The notes below the pieces were generated by a model, which was given only the letters and a program-made list of their open reading frames with translations, did not search any database and was not told where the DNA came from. Position numbers and translations under genes: made by a program. From Hymenobacter elongatus (GTDB lineage Bacteria > Bacteroidota > Bacteroidia > Cytophagales > Hymenobacteraceae): a stretch of DNA of 64,000 bases. The stretch's first letter is position 1, and each line of letters begins with the position of its first letter. The stretch is from positions 1 through 64,000 of the forward strand of contig NZ_SRLD01000024.1 in the NCBI RefSeq assembly GCF_004745955.1, written 5' to 3'. Of the stretch, positions 33,354 to 43,086 are shown piece by piece.

Positions 33354-33525
33354 TAGACTTGTTCCCAAATACAGAAAAGCGCAAATTCAGCGGTCATGCT
33401 GAGCGCAGTCGAAGCATCTCTACCGCTTTGTTGCTGTAGCATTGATTACTAATGCGGTAGAGATGCTTCGGCTGCGCTCAGCACGACGTTCTTTTTTCAT
33501 TATTGCTTATTCGGGAACAAGTCTA
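33354..33525. repeat. Complete repeat element with 13-bp terminal inverted repeats
   Basis: Ends TAGACTTGTTCCC (33354-33366) and GGGAACAAGTCTA (33513-33525) are perfect complements. Nested inside (33394-33486) is the core palindrome in the variant form AGCGCAGTCGAAGCATCTC, with GCGGTAGAGATGCTTCGG on the other arm. Total length 172 bp, no open frame. This is the best-bounded member of the dispersed family. It lies between the divergent TPR and alpha/beta hydrolase genes, about 60 bp before the latter. Confidence 0.9.
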
Positions 33526-33586
33526 GTATATAAGCCGGCCCCAGGTTCCCGTACCGGGCGCTTCCATTCGCCGCAACTCTTCCCCC

Positions 33587-34522
33587 ATGACTCTATTTCG
33601 TTTTCTGGCGTTGCCGGCCGTGTTGGTTTTTGTGCTGCTGCTGCTTGTGGCCAACGAGTATGCCCAGGCACGGCCTGGCCGCCGCTTTGCCGACGTGGCC
33701 TACGTGCCGACGACCGAAGCGGGCTTCGATACGGAGCGTCACCGGCTCGACGTGTACGCTCCGCGTCAGCGCGCTGCCAGCGCCTATCCGGTGGTCGTTT
33801 TTATTCATGGCGGCAGCTGGACCAGCGGCAACAAGGATTTTTACTCGTTTATTGGTCGCCGTTTGGCCAAGCAAGGCGTGGTAGCCGTGGTAATAAATTA
33901 CCGGCTGGCTCCAGCCGTACAAGTGCCCGCCATGGCCGACGACTGCGCCCGCGCCGTGCAGTGGACCTATCAGCACATTGCCGAATACGGCGGCGACCCG
34001 CAGCGCCTGTTCACGATGGGCCACTCGGCAGGAGGCGGCCTAGCCGCGCTACTGGCCGCCGACAACGAGCTGTTTGCGCGCCGGGGCCTGGCCACCAATC
34101 CCGTGCGCGGTGCTATCCTCGACGACCCCGCCGGCCTGGACATGTACGACTACCTGCGCAAGATGAAGTATGACGGCGACGAGAAATACCTCGTGCCGTT
34201 CGGTCCGGACCAAGCCGTTTGGAAGGCCATGTCGCCCATGTACCACATCACGGCTGCCACGCCGCCCTTCCTGCTGTTTGTCGGCGGCGAAACCTATCCC
34301 TCCATCAGCAGCAGCAGCGAGCTGTTCCGGCAGAAGCTGCGGCGGCTGGGGCATGAGCCGCAGTTTTCGGTGCTGGCCGGCAAAAAGCACGTGCCCATGG
34401 TGTTGCAGCTCTATTGGAAAGACAATGTGATATACCAGGCGCTGCTGAAATTCGTGGGCCCGACCACACAGTTGCCCACCACCACCACACCGGCCGCCGT
34501 GCCCGCCACCTCAGCCAAATAG
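33587..34522 (+). CDS. Alpha/beta hydrolase (esterase, HSL-like)
   Basis: A 311-residue protein with an N-terminal hydrophobic segment (MTLFRFLALPAVLVFVLLLL), so exported or membrane-anchored. Oxyanion motif VFIHGGSWTSG, nucleophile elbow MGHSAGGGLAALL, Asp likely in FLLFVGGETYPS or nearby, and His in KKHVPMVLQLYW. The HGG signature places it with carboxylesterases of the hormone-sensitive lipase / BD-FAE group. Its last 12 nt overlap the convergent ogt gene. The substrate is unknown. Confidence 0.88.
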   Translation: MTLFRFLALPAVLVFVLLLLVANEYAQARPGRRFADVAYVPTTEAGFDTERHRLDVYAPRQRAASAYPVVVFIHGGSWTSGNKDFYSFIGRRLAKQGVVAVVINYRLAPAVQVPAMADDCARAVQWTYQHIAEYGGDPQRLFTMGHSAGGGLAALLAADNELFARRGLATNPVRGAILDDPAGLDMYDYLRKMKYDGDEKYLVPFGPDQAVWKAMSPMYHITAATPPFLLFVGGETYPSISSSSELFRQKLRRLGHEPQFSVLAGKKHVPMVLQLYWKDNVIYQALLKFVGPTTQLPTTTTPAAVPATSAK

Positions 34523-35020
34523 CTCGGCCTGGGCCGCTGGCTGCTCGAATGCCAGGAGCCAACGCTTGCGCGGCAGCCCGCCGGCGTAGCCCGTGAGCTG
34601 GCCATTGGCCCCGATGATGCGGTGGCAGGGCCACACAATGGCCAATGGGTTCTGGCCATTGGCCGCGCCCACTGCCCGCACGGCCCCTGCATTGCCCAGC
34701 TGCCGCGCCAGCGCCAGATACGAAGCCGTGCGCCCGTAGCCGACGCCCACCAGCACCTGCCACACCCGCCGCTGAAATTCGGTGCCGCCCGGCACATCAT
34801 ATAGCAGGGAGAATTCCCGCAGCTCGCGCCCGAAATACGCGTGCAGCTGCTGGTGCGCCTCGCGCAGGCAGCCGGCCACGGCCACCAGCGGGGTTGGAGC
34901 AGGCGCGACACTTTCGTCTAGAAACGTGACGGCAGCCAGTCCGGCAGCCGAGCCCCGCAGCTCCAGCATTCCGATGGGAGAAGGCAGGTAGGAGTAGGCG
35001 AAATCGGCCACAAATGTCAT
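34511..35020 (-). CDS. ogt: Methylated-DNA--protein-cysteine methyltransferase
   Basis: Repairs O6-methylguanine by moving the methyl group to its own Cys. 169 residues. The active site WPCHRIIG and the DNA-binding motif region (EFQRRVWQVLVGVGYGRTASY, NPLAIVWPCHR, GGLPRKRWLLAFE) are intact. The N-terminal domain is short, as in Ogt rather than Ada. The start at 35020 (MTFVADFAYSYLPSPIG) is the natural N-terminus. It is last in a minus-strand run of five genes. Confidence 0.94.
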   Translation of the reverse strand: MTFVADFAYSYLPSPIGMLELRGSAAGLAAVTFLDESVAPAPTPLVAVAGCLREAHQQLHAYFGRELREFSLLYDVPGGTEFQRRVWQVLVGVGYGRTASYLALARQLGNAGAVRAVGAANGQNPLAIVWPCHRIIGANGQLTGYAGGLPRKRWLLAFEQPAAQAELFG

Positions 35021-35069
35021 TTGAGTACAGTACTTGGTGGCAGCCGCTGGGTGCGCTTTAGCCCGTGCG

Positions 35070-35810
35070 CTACACGCCTTCAAACACGGCCATGGTCTCC
35101 CACAGCCGGTCAAATTCGGTGGTGTAGCGCTGCACGGTGGTAGCGTCGTCGGTCACGAGCAGGTTTTCGAGGTTGTAGAGTGCCGCCGAGCGGGTCCAGT
35201 TGTAGCTGCCCGTCAGCACCAGCTGGCGGTCGGCCACGGCAAACTTGTGGTGCATATGGTCGGTGGTGCGGTCGATGCGGATACGGAGGCCGCTGGCGTG
35301 CAGCTGCGCGATGTCCGAGCCTTTGTCGTAGAGCTTGTCGTTGTCGGTGAGCAGCCGAACGGCCACCCCGCGCCGGTGGGCGGCCAGCAGCGCTTCCGTA
35401 ATCCGGTCGTCGGAAATCGTGAACACGCAGACGTCGAGCTGGCGGGCTGCCTGGCCAATCAGCTTCCGGATGGCATCCACGCACTCGTTTCCGGGGCTGA
35501 AATGCACCGTGGTATGGGCCGCCTGGGTAGCCTGCGCCGACTGGGGCGCGGCCAGCGGCAGGAGCAGGGTACTAGCTGCTTCGAGCCACTCAATGGCTGC
35601 TTTGTCCTCGAAGGAGTTGAACCGCTCCCGTGCCATGGCAAAAAGCTGGTGGCGCAGGTGGGCCAGGGCAGCTCCCTGCTGGCCATGCGCCGCCAGCCGC
35701 TTGCGTAGTTCCTGCGCTTCCGCCGCCGATAGGGTAGAATCGGCGAAGGCCCGCTCGAAGTGGCGTAGCAGCTCTGACGTCCCGGCCGGGTCGGTGGCGG
35801 AATAGCTCAT
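35070..35810 (-). CDS. Phospholipase D-like protein with a single HKD motif
   Basis: A 246-residue protein. The N-terminal ~100 residues are helical and unassigned. The PLD domain (about 110-235) begins VHFSPGNECVDAIRKLIGQA and has one catalytic motif, HHKFAVADRQLVLTGSYNW. A single-motif PLD must dimerise to form an active site, as in Nuc endonuclease or the PLD6 group. A signal peptide is absent, so a cytoplasmic nuclease is more likely than a lipase. It starts 6 bp after the GH1-like gene ends and may be co-transcribed with it. Confidence 0.88.
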   Translation of the reverse strand: MSYSATDPAGTSELLRHFERAFADSTLSAAEAQELRKRLAAHGQQGAALAHLRHQLFAMARERFNSFEDKAAIEWLEAASTLLLPLAAPQSAQATQAAHTTVHFSPGNECVDAIRKLIGQAARQLDVCVFTISDDRITEALLAAHRRGVAVRLLTDNDKLYDKGSDIAQLHASGLRIRIDRTTDHMHHKFAVADRQLVLTGSYNWTRSAALYNLENLLVTDDATTVQRYTTEFDRLWETMAVFEGV

Positions 35811-35816
35811 CGTGGG

Positions 35817-37055
35817 TTAGCGTAAGAAGAGTGATAAAGCCGCCGGCTTCGGTTTGGCTATTTCTGACGTGGGCATAGCTTCTGAAACCATCGTTTGCGC
35901 TTCCCGCAGGGCCGTAGCGTATGCTTGGTCCAGCACGCGGGTCAGGCCGGGTTCGGGTGCTTGCACATCCGCATCCCAGAGGCCGGCGCGGTGCCAGGGC
36001 GTAAGGTGGTCCCAGTCGGGCCGGTCAACAATGGGGTAGAGGCAGGCGCCGAATAGTGGCACGCCTGCACGGAGCGCGGCGGCACATTCGCGGCCGATCA
36101 TGCGTATCCAGGCGGGCCGGTCGATGCCGGGGTGGCTGGTTTCGGTGAGCACCACGGGGCGCTGGTAGCGCTGCCAGGCTCGTTGCAACAAAAAGCCCAG
36201 GGGGCGAAAGCGCGGGTCGTGGTCGTTGTTGGCCCAGGGCAGGGTCTGGCGCGGCTCCAGCTGCCACTGGTTGTCGTAGTAATAGTTGAAGCCCAGCAGG
36301 TCCAGGTATTCCTCGCGTCCTCCCAGCTCGGGGCAGAGGCGCCCGGCCAGCATATCCACGCTCTGAAACTGGTTGTTGTCGAACTCCGCGACCCGCTGCC
36401 GATGGGTGCGGGATGAGTTCGGCGCTGGCACAATGTGAATCAGCGGCTCGGTGGTCAGGATGCGGATGGTGGGGTCGGCGGCGCGCAGGGCGGCTACGCC
36501 TTCAATGTAGGCCCGCATCAGCCCGCGCTTCACCTCCCAGCCCTGGCCCACGCAGTAGGGCGACGTGCCGCGCACGTCGCCGCCCAGCCAGCTCATAAAG
36601 CTTACTTCGTTGATGGGAGTCACGATAAGCACCTCATCGGGGCGCTGCGCGCGGTAAAAGTCAACGAAGGCGCGGCATAAGTGGGTAAAGCGGCGGGCAA
36701 ACTGCGGGTGTAGCGGCGTCAGATCGTCGGGGTAGCCGAAGTGGCACAAGTCCCAGATCTGCTGAATGCCCTGACGCCGGCCCGCGTCGAGCAGTATCTG
36801 CACCGTGCTCCAATCGTACTGGTACGCCGTTTTTTCGACCTGACTCCACCGAATTCCTTCCCGCACGGTACCGATCTGGAAAGCGCCTATATCCTGATAA
36901 TCGGCGTCGATGCGCTGCAAGTGGCCGGTCAGAGTCAGGAAGTCAACGCGGTGACCAAAGGCATTGAGCTGGTCGGTGCATTCGTAGCCGCCCATCCAAA
37001 ATGAGCGGAAGGGGTTAGCCGGCTGCAAGTGCGGAGTTGGGTTGGAAACGGTCAT
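35817..37055 (-). CDS. GH1-like glycoside hydrolase
   Basis: A 412-residue TIM-barrel type protein. TPINEVSF matches the acid/base motif of GH1 (T-x-N-E) and VLTETSHPG the nucleophile motif (I/V-T-E-N-G), so both catalytic Glu are there. FRSFWMGGYECTDQ and REGIRWSQVEK resemble the family's N-terminal strands. No signal peptide is present, so it is presumably cytoplasmic. The start at 37055 is the ATG before SNPTPHLQ; the open frame upstream is Pro-rich and unlikely. It may be a beta-glycosidase of an unusual branch, substrate unknown. Confidence 0.75.
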   Translation of the reverse strand: MTVSNPTPHLQPANPFRSFWMGGYECTDQLNAFGHRVDFLTLTGHLQRIDADYQDIGAFQIGTVREGIRWSQVEKTAYQYDWSTVQILLDAGRRQGIQQIWDLCHFGYPDDLTPLHPQFARRFTHLCRAFVDFYRAQRPDEVLIVTPINEVSFMSWLGGDVRGTSPYCVGQGWEVKRGLMRAYIEGVAALRAADPTIRILTTEPLIHIVPAPNSSRTHRQRVAEFDNNQFQSVDMLAGRLCPELGGREEYLDLLGFNYYYDNQWQLEPRQTLPWANNDHDPRFRPLGFLLQRAWQRYQRPVVLTETSHPGIDRPAWIRMIGRECAAALRAGVPLFGACLYPIVDRPDWDHLTPWHRAGLWDADVQAPEPGLTRVLDQAYATALREAQTMVSEAMPTSEIAKPKPAALSLFLR

Positions 37056-37128
37056 GCGCACGGGGTTTTCATAAGTGAGCCCCCGACGTGTGGGCATCGG
37101 GGGTGGGGCGGGAGCAAACGGAGCAGAA

Positions 37129-38067
37129 TCAGCGGGCGGATTCGGTGTGCCGCTGCTTATGGCCAATGGATTTGGCTTCGATGAAAATACGCTTAAACTC
37201 CGGATGCTTGGCCCGGATGGCGTCCTGCAGTCGGTCCACGGCTTCCTCCACCTGCACGGCCGTCAGGTCGCGCTTGAACTGTACATCCAGGGCCAGCACC
37301 ACGTCGGTCGGCCCCAGGTGCGAGGTCAGCGGAGTCCGGATGTGCTCCACGGCCGGCTCGGCCTGCGAAATAGCGTTGACGGAGGCCAGCGTTTCGGCAT
37401 CCGCGCCCTCACCTATCAGTAATCCTTTTGTCTTATAAATCAGGAAGATGGCTACGGTCACCAGCAGGACGCCAATGCAAATCGAGGCGGCCCCGTCCAG
37501 GTAGGGGTTGTTGAACAGGTGGCCGAAGTACACGCCCGCCAGGGCGATAACCAGCCCGAATAGCGCGGCCAGGTCTTCCATCAGGATGGCAAACACCGCC
37601 GGGTCCTTGCTGCGGCCCAGGGTAGCCCAGAAGCCGGAGTCGCCGCGGCTCTTGTTGAACTCCTTGAACGCTAGGTAGCAGGAAATGCTTTCGAACACGA
37701 GCGAGAGGCCCAGCACCCAGTAGTTCCAGGTGGGGTCGGTGATGGGCGCAGGGTGCTTGAGGTGCTCGATGCCCTCGTAGAACGACATGCCGCCGCCCAC
37801 CGAAAACACCAGCACGGCCACGATAAGGGCCCAGAAGTAGAGCTCCTTGCTGCGCCCGAACGGGTGGCGGGCGTCGGCTGGCTTTTCGGCCTGCTTCACC
37901 CCGTACAGGATCAGGCCGCCGTTGCCGCTATCGACCAGCGAGTGAATGCCTTCGGACAGCATGGCGGAGGAGCCCGTAAAAAAGGCCGCCACAAATTTGG
38001 CAATGGCAATGGCAATATTGGCCCCGATGGCCCCGTAGATAGCAATTTTAGAAGAACCGGCAGACAT
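37129..38067 (-). CDS. Cation diffusion facilitator transporter, copy 1
   Basis: A 312-residue CDF metal exporter with five to six membrane helices. Metal-site motif SEGIHSLVDSGNG in helix 2, HPFGRSKELYFW after helix 2, and a second Asp/Glu site in helix 5. The C-terminal cytoplasmic domain (about 210-300) ends KHPEFKRIFIEAKSIGHKQ. It is about 70 percent identical by eye to the neighbouring copy. Substrate (Zn, Fe, Co, Mn) cannot be told. It is downstream of the second copy by 54 bp. Confidence 0.93.
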   Translation of the reverse strand: MSAGSSKIAIYGAIGANIAIAIAKFVAAFFTGSSAMLSEGIHSLVDSGNGGLILYGVKQAEKPADARHPFGRSKELYFWALIVAVLVFSVGGGMSFYEGIEHLKHPAPITDPTWNYWVLGLSLVFESISCYLAFKEFNKSRGDSGFWATLGRSKDPAVFAILMEDLAALFGLVIALAGVYFGHLFNNPYLDGAASICIGVLLVTVAIFLIYKTKGLLIGEGADAETLASVNAISQAEPAVEHIRTPLTSHLGPTDVVLALDVQFKRDLTAVQVEEAVDRLQDAIRAKHPEFKRIFIEAKSIGHKQRHTESAR

Positions 38068-38121
38068 GGAACAAGCGAAGGTGAGGCGTAAAGAAACGAG
38101 ATGGCGCGGACAAAAGCGCGG

Positions 38122-39054
38122 CTAGGAAGCAGTGCGGTGCTCGGGCGCAAACGACTCGGCTTCCACAAAGATGCGTTTGAACTCGGGGTGCTTGGCCCGA
38201 ATGGCCCGCTCCAGGTGCAGTACCGCATCCTCCATCTGCTGGGCCGACAAATCCTGGCGAAACCGCACGTCCAGGGCCAGAAAAGCATCCTGGGGCCCAA
38301 GGTACATGGAAAGCGGCGGCCGAATGCTGGCCACGGCCGGCTCGGCGGCGGCCAGGGCCTGCAGGCTGGCCAGCGTGGTGGCGTCTACACCTTCGCCCAC
38401 CAGCAGGCCCCGGGTTTCCTTGAGCATGAACATTGCCATGCCAATCAGCAGCAGGCCAATGGCCATGGAGGCCGCCCCATCGAGGTAGACATTGCCGAGC
38501 AGGTGCCCGAAAAACACCCCGGCCAGGGCAATAACCAGCCCGACCAGGGCGGCCAGGTCTTCGAGCAGAATGGCGTACACGGCCGGGTCGCGGCTGGCGC
38601 GCAGCGCCTGCCAGAAACCGGCGTCGCCGCGCGTCTTGTTGAACTCGCGGAAAGCCAGGAAGCAGGCAATACACTCGAACACCACCGACAGGCCCAGCAC
38701 CCAGTAGTTCCAGGTGGGGTCGGAGAGGGGCGTCGGGTCCTGAATGTGCTGCCAGCCCTTGTAAAGCGACATGCCGCCGCCCACCGCGAAGATGAGCACG
38801 GCTACGATGACCGTCCAGAAGTACAGCTCCTTGCCGTAGCCAAAGGGGTGGGTGGCGTCGGCCGGCTGCTCGGCGCGTTTCAGCCCCCACAGAATCAGCA
38901 CGCCGTTGCCGCTATCCACCATTGAGTGGATGCCTTCGGAGAGCATGGCGGAACTACCCGTGAAAAAAGCGGCCACAAACTTGGCAACGGCAATGGCCAG
39001 ATTAGCCCCGATGGCCCCGTACACAACCAGTTTGGAAGAAGAAGTTCCGGCCAT
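38122..39054 (-). CDS. Cation diffusion facilitator transporter, copy 2
   Basis: A 310-residue paralogue of the previous gene, with the same helix 2 motif (SEGIHSMVDSGNG) and HPFGYGKELYFW. It differs most in the C-terminal domain (ALAAAEPAVASIRPPLSMYL against AISQAEPAVEHIRTPLTSHL). Both copies are intact, so neither looks like a decaying duplicate. The pair may form a heterodimer or have different metals. The start at 39054 was chosen at MAGTSSSKL; the upstream extension is not conserved. It diverges from the APC permease, 96 bp between starts. Confidence 0.93.
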   Translation of the reverse strand: MAGTSSSKLVVYGAIGANLAIAVAKFVAAFFTGSSAMLSEGIHSMVDSGNGVLILWGLKRAEQPADATHPFGYGKELYFWTVIVAVLIFAVGGGMSLYKGWQHIQDPTPLSDPTWNYWVLGLSVVFECIACFLAFREFNKTRGDAGFWQALRASRDPAVYAILLEDLAALVGLVIALAGVFFGHLLGNVYLDGAASMAIGLLLIGMAMFMLKETRGLLVGEGVDATTLASLQALAAAEPAVASIRPPLSMYLGPQDAFLALDVRFRQDLSAQQMEDAVLHLERAIRAKHPEFKRIFVEAESFAPEHRTAS

Positions 39055-39150
39055 AGAAAAGACAGTTAGTTGCCCGTGGTACGGGGGCAGCCAAATGGAA
39101 GTTGGCAACGGGCATGGAACAATCGGCTTTTATCCGACTTTTACGGCCCT

Positions 39151-40518
39151 ATGATCAACACCTCTACCGAAGCCACCCCTACCGCCGCCCCGCTCCGCCG
39201 CAACCTGGGCCTGGTGCAGGCCACGGCTCTGAACATGATTGACATGGTCGGCATCGGCCCCTTCGTGACCCTGCCGCTGGTGATGGGCATGATGGGGCCG
39301 TACTTCCTGCTGGCTTGGCTGGTAGGCGCGGGGCTGGCCATTGTCGACGGCCTGATCTGGAGCGAGTTGGGCGCAGCCTACCCCGAGGCCGGCGGCTCCT
39401 ACAAGTTTCTGAAGCTGGCCTACGGCGAAAAGAAGTGGGGCCGGCTGATGTCGTTTCTCTACGTGTGGCAAACGCTGGTGCAGGCTCCGCTGGTGGTAGC
39501 CTCAGGCGCCATCGGCTTTGCCCAGTATTTTGGCTACCTCGTGCCTCTCACGGTATGGTGGCAGCCCAAAATGGTGTCGGGCCTCGTGGTGCTGGCCCTC
39601 ATTGCCTTGCTCTACCGCCGCATCGAAGACATCGGCCGTCTGGGCGTGATGTTGTGGGTGGGCGTGCTGGGCCTCATGGCCTGGCTGATTTTCGGCGGCC
39701 TGACGCACGCCGAGCATACCGTGGCCTGGCTGCCAGCCGGCGGCTTCTCGGCGCTGCCGGGCCTGCTGCTGTCGGCGGCCATGGGGCAGGCGGCCGTCAA
39801 GACGGTGTACAGCTACCTGGGCTACTACAACGTGTGCCACCTGGGCGGCGAAATCAAGAATCCGCAACGCGTGATTCCGCGCAGCATTTTCCTGAGTATC
39901 CTGGGCATCATGGCTCTGTATCTGCTGCTCAACTGGAGCGTGGGCACCGTTATACCGTGGCAGGAAGCGCAGCACTCCGAGTTCATCGTCAGCACGTTCG
40001 TCGAGAAGCTCTATGGGCCAGTAGCGGCCCAAGCGGCTACGGCGCTGGTGCTGTGGGTGGCGTTTGCCTCCCTTTTCGCGGTGCTGTTGGGCTACTCCCG
40101 CATTCCCTACGCGGCGGCGGCCGATGGCGAGTTTCTGCCGCTCTTCGCCAAAACCCACCCCACCAAGCATTTTCCCCACGTGTCGCTGCTGATTCTGGGC
40201 GGTTTGGGCTTCGTATTCAGCCTGCTGTTCCGCCTCGGCGAGGTCATCACCGCCATCCTGGCCATGCGCATTCTGGTGCAGTTCGTGGGGCAGGCTATTG
40301 GCCTCGTGCTTTTGCGCCGCCGGAATGGCGCGGCTCATCTGCCGTTCCGAATGCCGCTGTATCCGCTGCCGGTTATCATTGCCGTGGCCGTGTGGCTGCT
40401 GATTTTCTGGAGTACCGGCCCCACGTTCATGCTTTCCGGCCTCACCGTTATTGGCACGGGTATCATCGTGTTTTTGCTATGGAGCCGCCGCCGGGGGCAA
40501 TGGCCGTTTGCAAGCTAA
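39151..40518 (+). CDS. APC family amino acid permease
   Basis: A 455-residue inner-membrane transporter with about 12 helices. The start has the APC signature NLGLVQATALNMIDMVGIGPF, with the substrate-binding GIG-type loop of helix 1. Other typical parts are AYPEAGGSYKFLKLAYGEKK, GQAAVKTVYSYLGYYNVCHLGGEIKNP and SRIPYAAAADGEFLPLFAK. It likely carries amino acids or polyamines with protons. The start at 39151 (MINTSTEATPT) is the last ATG before the conserved part. Substrate unknown. Confidence 0.92.
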   Translation: MINTSTEATPTAAPLRRNLGLVQATALNMIDMVGIGPFVTLPLVMGMMGPYFLLAWLVGAGLAIVDGLIWSELGAAYPEAGGSYKFLKLAYGEKKWGRLMSFLYVWQTLVQAPLVVASGAIGFAQYFGYLVPLTVWWQPKMVSGLVVLALIALLYRRIEDIGRLGVMLWVGVLGLMAWLIFGGLTHAEHTVAWLPAGGFSALPGLLLSAAMGQAAVKTVYSYLGYYNVCHLGGEIKNPQRVIPRSIFLSILGIMALYLLLNWSVGTVIPWQEAQHSEFIVSTFVEKLYGPVAAQAATALVLWVAFASLFAVLLGYSRIPYAAAADGEFLPLFAKTHPTKHFPHVSLLILGGLGFVFSLLFRLGEVITAILAMRILVQFVGQAIGLVLLRRRNGAAHLPFRMPLYPLPVIIAVAVWLLIFWSTGPTFMLSGLTVIGTGIIVFLLWSRRRGQWPFAS

Positions 40519-40608
40519 AGCCTCACCCAGAAACGGATGAGAACATCGTTTTCAGCCTGCTTGATTTGGGGTCGGCTTGTTGAAGCGGGACGATTCTCAA
40601 TCACGGAA

Positions 40609-40790
40609 GCTGTTTAGGAAGTCGCCTGACGGTTCTGCTCTATCTTGCGTCCGCTTGCCGAAGCATCTCCACCGCGCCATTAGCGGCTTTTCGGCGGAGC
40701 GGTAAAGATGCTTTGACTCCGCTGCGCGGACGCTAGATGAGCAGGACGCAAATGGGGTTTTACCATTTCCCAACCACGCTCTAAACACTT
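40609..40790. repeat. Degenerate dispersed repeat element
   Basis: Left end GCTGTTTAGGAAGTCGCC is the same as at 12770. The centre has a decayed core: GCCGAAGCATCTCCACCGC against GCGGTAAAGATGCTTTGA. TTGCGTCCGC and GCGGACGC / GGACGCAAAT form another arm pair. The right side has CACGCTCTAAACAC, which matches the outer end of the copy at 27892. So this copy seems a hybrid of the two end types. No gene lies in the 287-bp gap. Confidence 0.7.
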
Positions 40791-40805
40791 CTGAGGGTAT
40801 AACTA

Positions 40806-41384
40806 ATGCTACGTTTTCTGTGCTTTTGTCTGCTTGGCCTACTGCTACTCGCGGTGCCGGCCCGGGCCCAAAACGCCCCGGCCGATACTGACTTTTTGCC
40901 CTGGAGCGCCACGCGTCGCCTCACCGCCGCCGACTTCCGCATGCAGCTGCGGGCCAATACCAATATGCGCGGCAGCAGTGCCAGCTTCGTCCTTGGGATG
41001 GATGGCAACGCGTACGACCTGCTGGGCAAGCGCGGCAACAATGCCGTGTACAACCGCATGTTTCGCCCCGCCTCCTGGCTCGATACTACGGAGGTTGCCG
41101 AAGTGTCGCGCAGCATCTGTTACCAGCAAACGCTGTTTGATATCCAGGAAATATACGTGCGTCGGCTCCGCCAGGAAGCCCGCGCCAATGCCCGCAAAAT
41201 CATCCTGATCGGCAAGCCCAACCTGACCGAGCTAAGTGCCCGGCACGTTAAAGAGGCCCAGCAGCGGCAAGTGGATTACACGGAGGAAACAGCGTATGGC
41301 ACGATTTCTCAACCGCAAGCCGTCTGGGAACAACAGATTTTGACCGAGCTTCAGGCCCGGCACGCCTTCCAGACTGCCGACTAG
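40806..41384 (+). CDS. Exported hypothetical protein
   Basis: A 192-residue protein with a signal peptide (MLRFLCFCLLGLLLLAVPARA). The mature part begins DFLPWSATRRLTAADFRMQL. This W-S-x-x-R-x-L-x-x-x-D-F pattern is seen in some Bacteroidota DUF922-like proteins, but the HxxxH zinc site of DUF922 was not found. The C-terminal half is helical and charged (YVRRLRQEARANARKIIL). I do not recognise it firmly. It ends overlapping the convergent GNAT gene by 4 nt. Confidence 0.7.
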   Translation: MLRFLCFCLLGLLLLAVPARAQNAPADTDFLPWSATRRLTAADFRMQLRANTNMRGSSASFVLGMDGNAYDLLGKRGNNAVYNRMFRPASWLDTTEVAEVSRSICYQQTLFDIQEIYVRRLRQEARANARKIILIGKPNLTELSARHVKEAQQRQVDYTEETAYGTISQPQAVWEQQILTELQARHAFQTAD

Positions 41385-41884
41385 GGTAGTCGTTTCTCGT
41401 AGCAGAAAAACCGCAGCCCCGACCGGAAAGCCAGCGTGATTTCACCCGCAAACCGGTAGCCCAGCTTCGGAAACAGTCGCTGCGTAGCCGTATTCTCCGA
41501 ATTGGTATCCACGCGTAGCGACTTCAATCCTTTTTCCTGGGCCACTGTTTCTGCCTGTTGTAGCAAAGCGGCGGCTACGCCCCGTCCCTGTACGGCCGGG
41601 GCCACTGCCAGGCGGTGCGTTACTACGGCCATTTCCGTAGCGTCCCAGTCGGCCTGCGCGTATTCCGGGTCTTGGTCCTGGGTGAGGGCCGCTACGCCCA
41701 CTACTGCTTCGGCCAGCTCCGCCACCCACAGCTGCCGCCGCTCAATATCCTGCTGGAAAACAGCTTCGTTCGGGTAGTCGCCTTCCCACTGAAAATTGCC
41801 CGCTGCCTGCATCAGCGGCACCACCTGCCGAACGAGGGCCATAATGGCGGGTAAATCGGCAGTGGTAGCGAGGCGAATCAGCAT
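41381..41884 (-). CDS. GNAT family N-acetyltransferase
   Basis: A 167-residue acetyltransferase. The acetyl-CoA binding segment is VTHRLAVAPAVQGRGVAAALL (Q/R-x-x-G-x-G/A), preceded by LWVAELAEAVVGVAAL and followed by LRVDTNSENTATQRLFPKLGY, the motif B region. The end FRFFCYEKRLP-like strand is usual. Substrate unknown. The start at 41884 (MLIRLATTADLP) fits the family N-terminus. Confidence 0.9.
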   Translation of the reverse strand: MLIRLATTADLPAIMALVRQVVPLMQAAGNFQWEGDYPNEAVFQQDIERRQLWVAELAEAVVGVAALTQDQDPEYAQADWDATEMAVVTHRLAVAPAVQGRGVAAALLQQAETVAQEKGLKSLRVDTNSENTATQRLFPKLGYRFAGEITLAFRSGLRFFCYEKRLP

Positions 41885-41913
41885 AAGGCAAGGCGAAGAG
41901 TGAAAAAGGACGG

Positions 41914-41942
41914 ACAAAAAAAGAACGCGCCGCAGCGCGTTC
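41914..41942 (-). terminator. Rho-independent terminator of hemB
   Basis: The stem GAACGCGC/GCGCGTTC with a 4-nt loop is followed on the minus strand by seven T. It lies 26 bp past the hemB stop and 30 bp before the GNAT start codon. Confidence 0.85.
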
Positions 41943-41968
41943 CTAATTCTTGGCCGGAATAAAGCGCG

Positions 41969-42961
<993 letters not shown>

Positions 42962-43002
42962 AAAGAATGTTGGAAAGAGTCAGCCGGGAAAAACAACGCC
43001 AG

Positions 43003-43010
43003 CAAAGGTA
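43003..43010 (-). promoter_or_regulatory. Putative -7 box for hemB
   Basis: Minus strand TACCTTTG fits TAnnTTTG, 41 nt before the start codon. A -33 TTTG is not evident. Confidence 0.55.
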
Positions 43011-43086
43011 AGGTTGCGCCGCCGGTAGTAGCGCCGCATGAAACCACGAGCAGAAAAAGCCTGTCTTGCCGGCCTGGCACCAGGGG

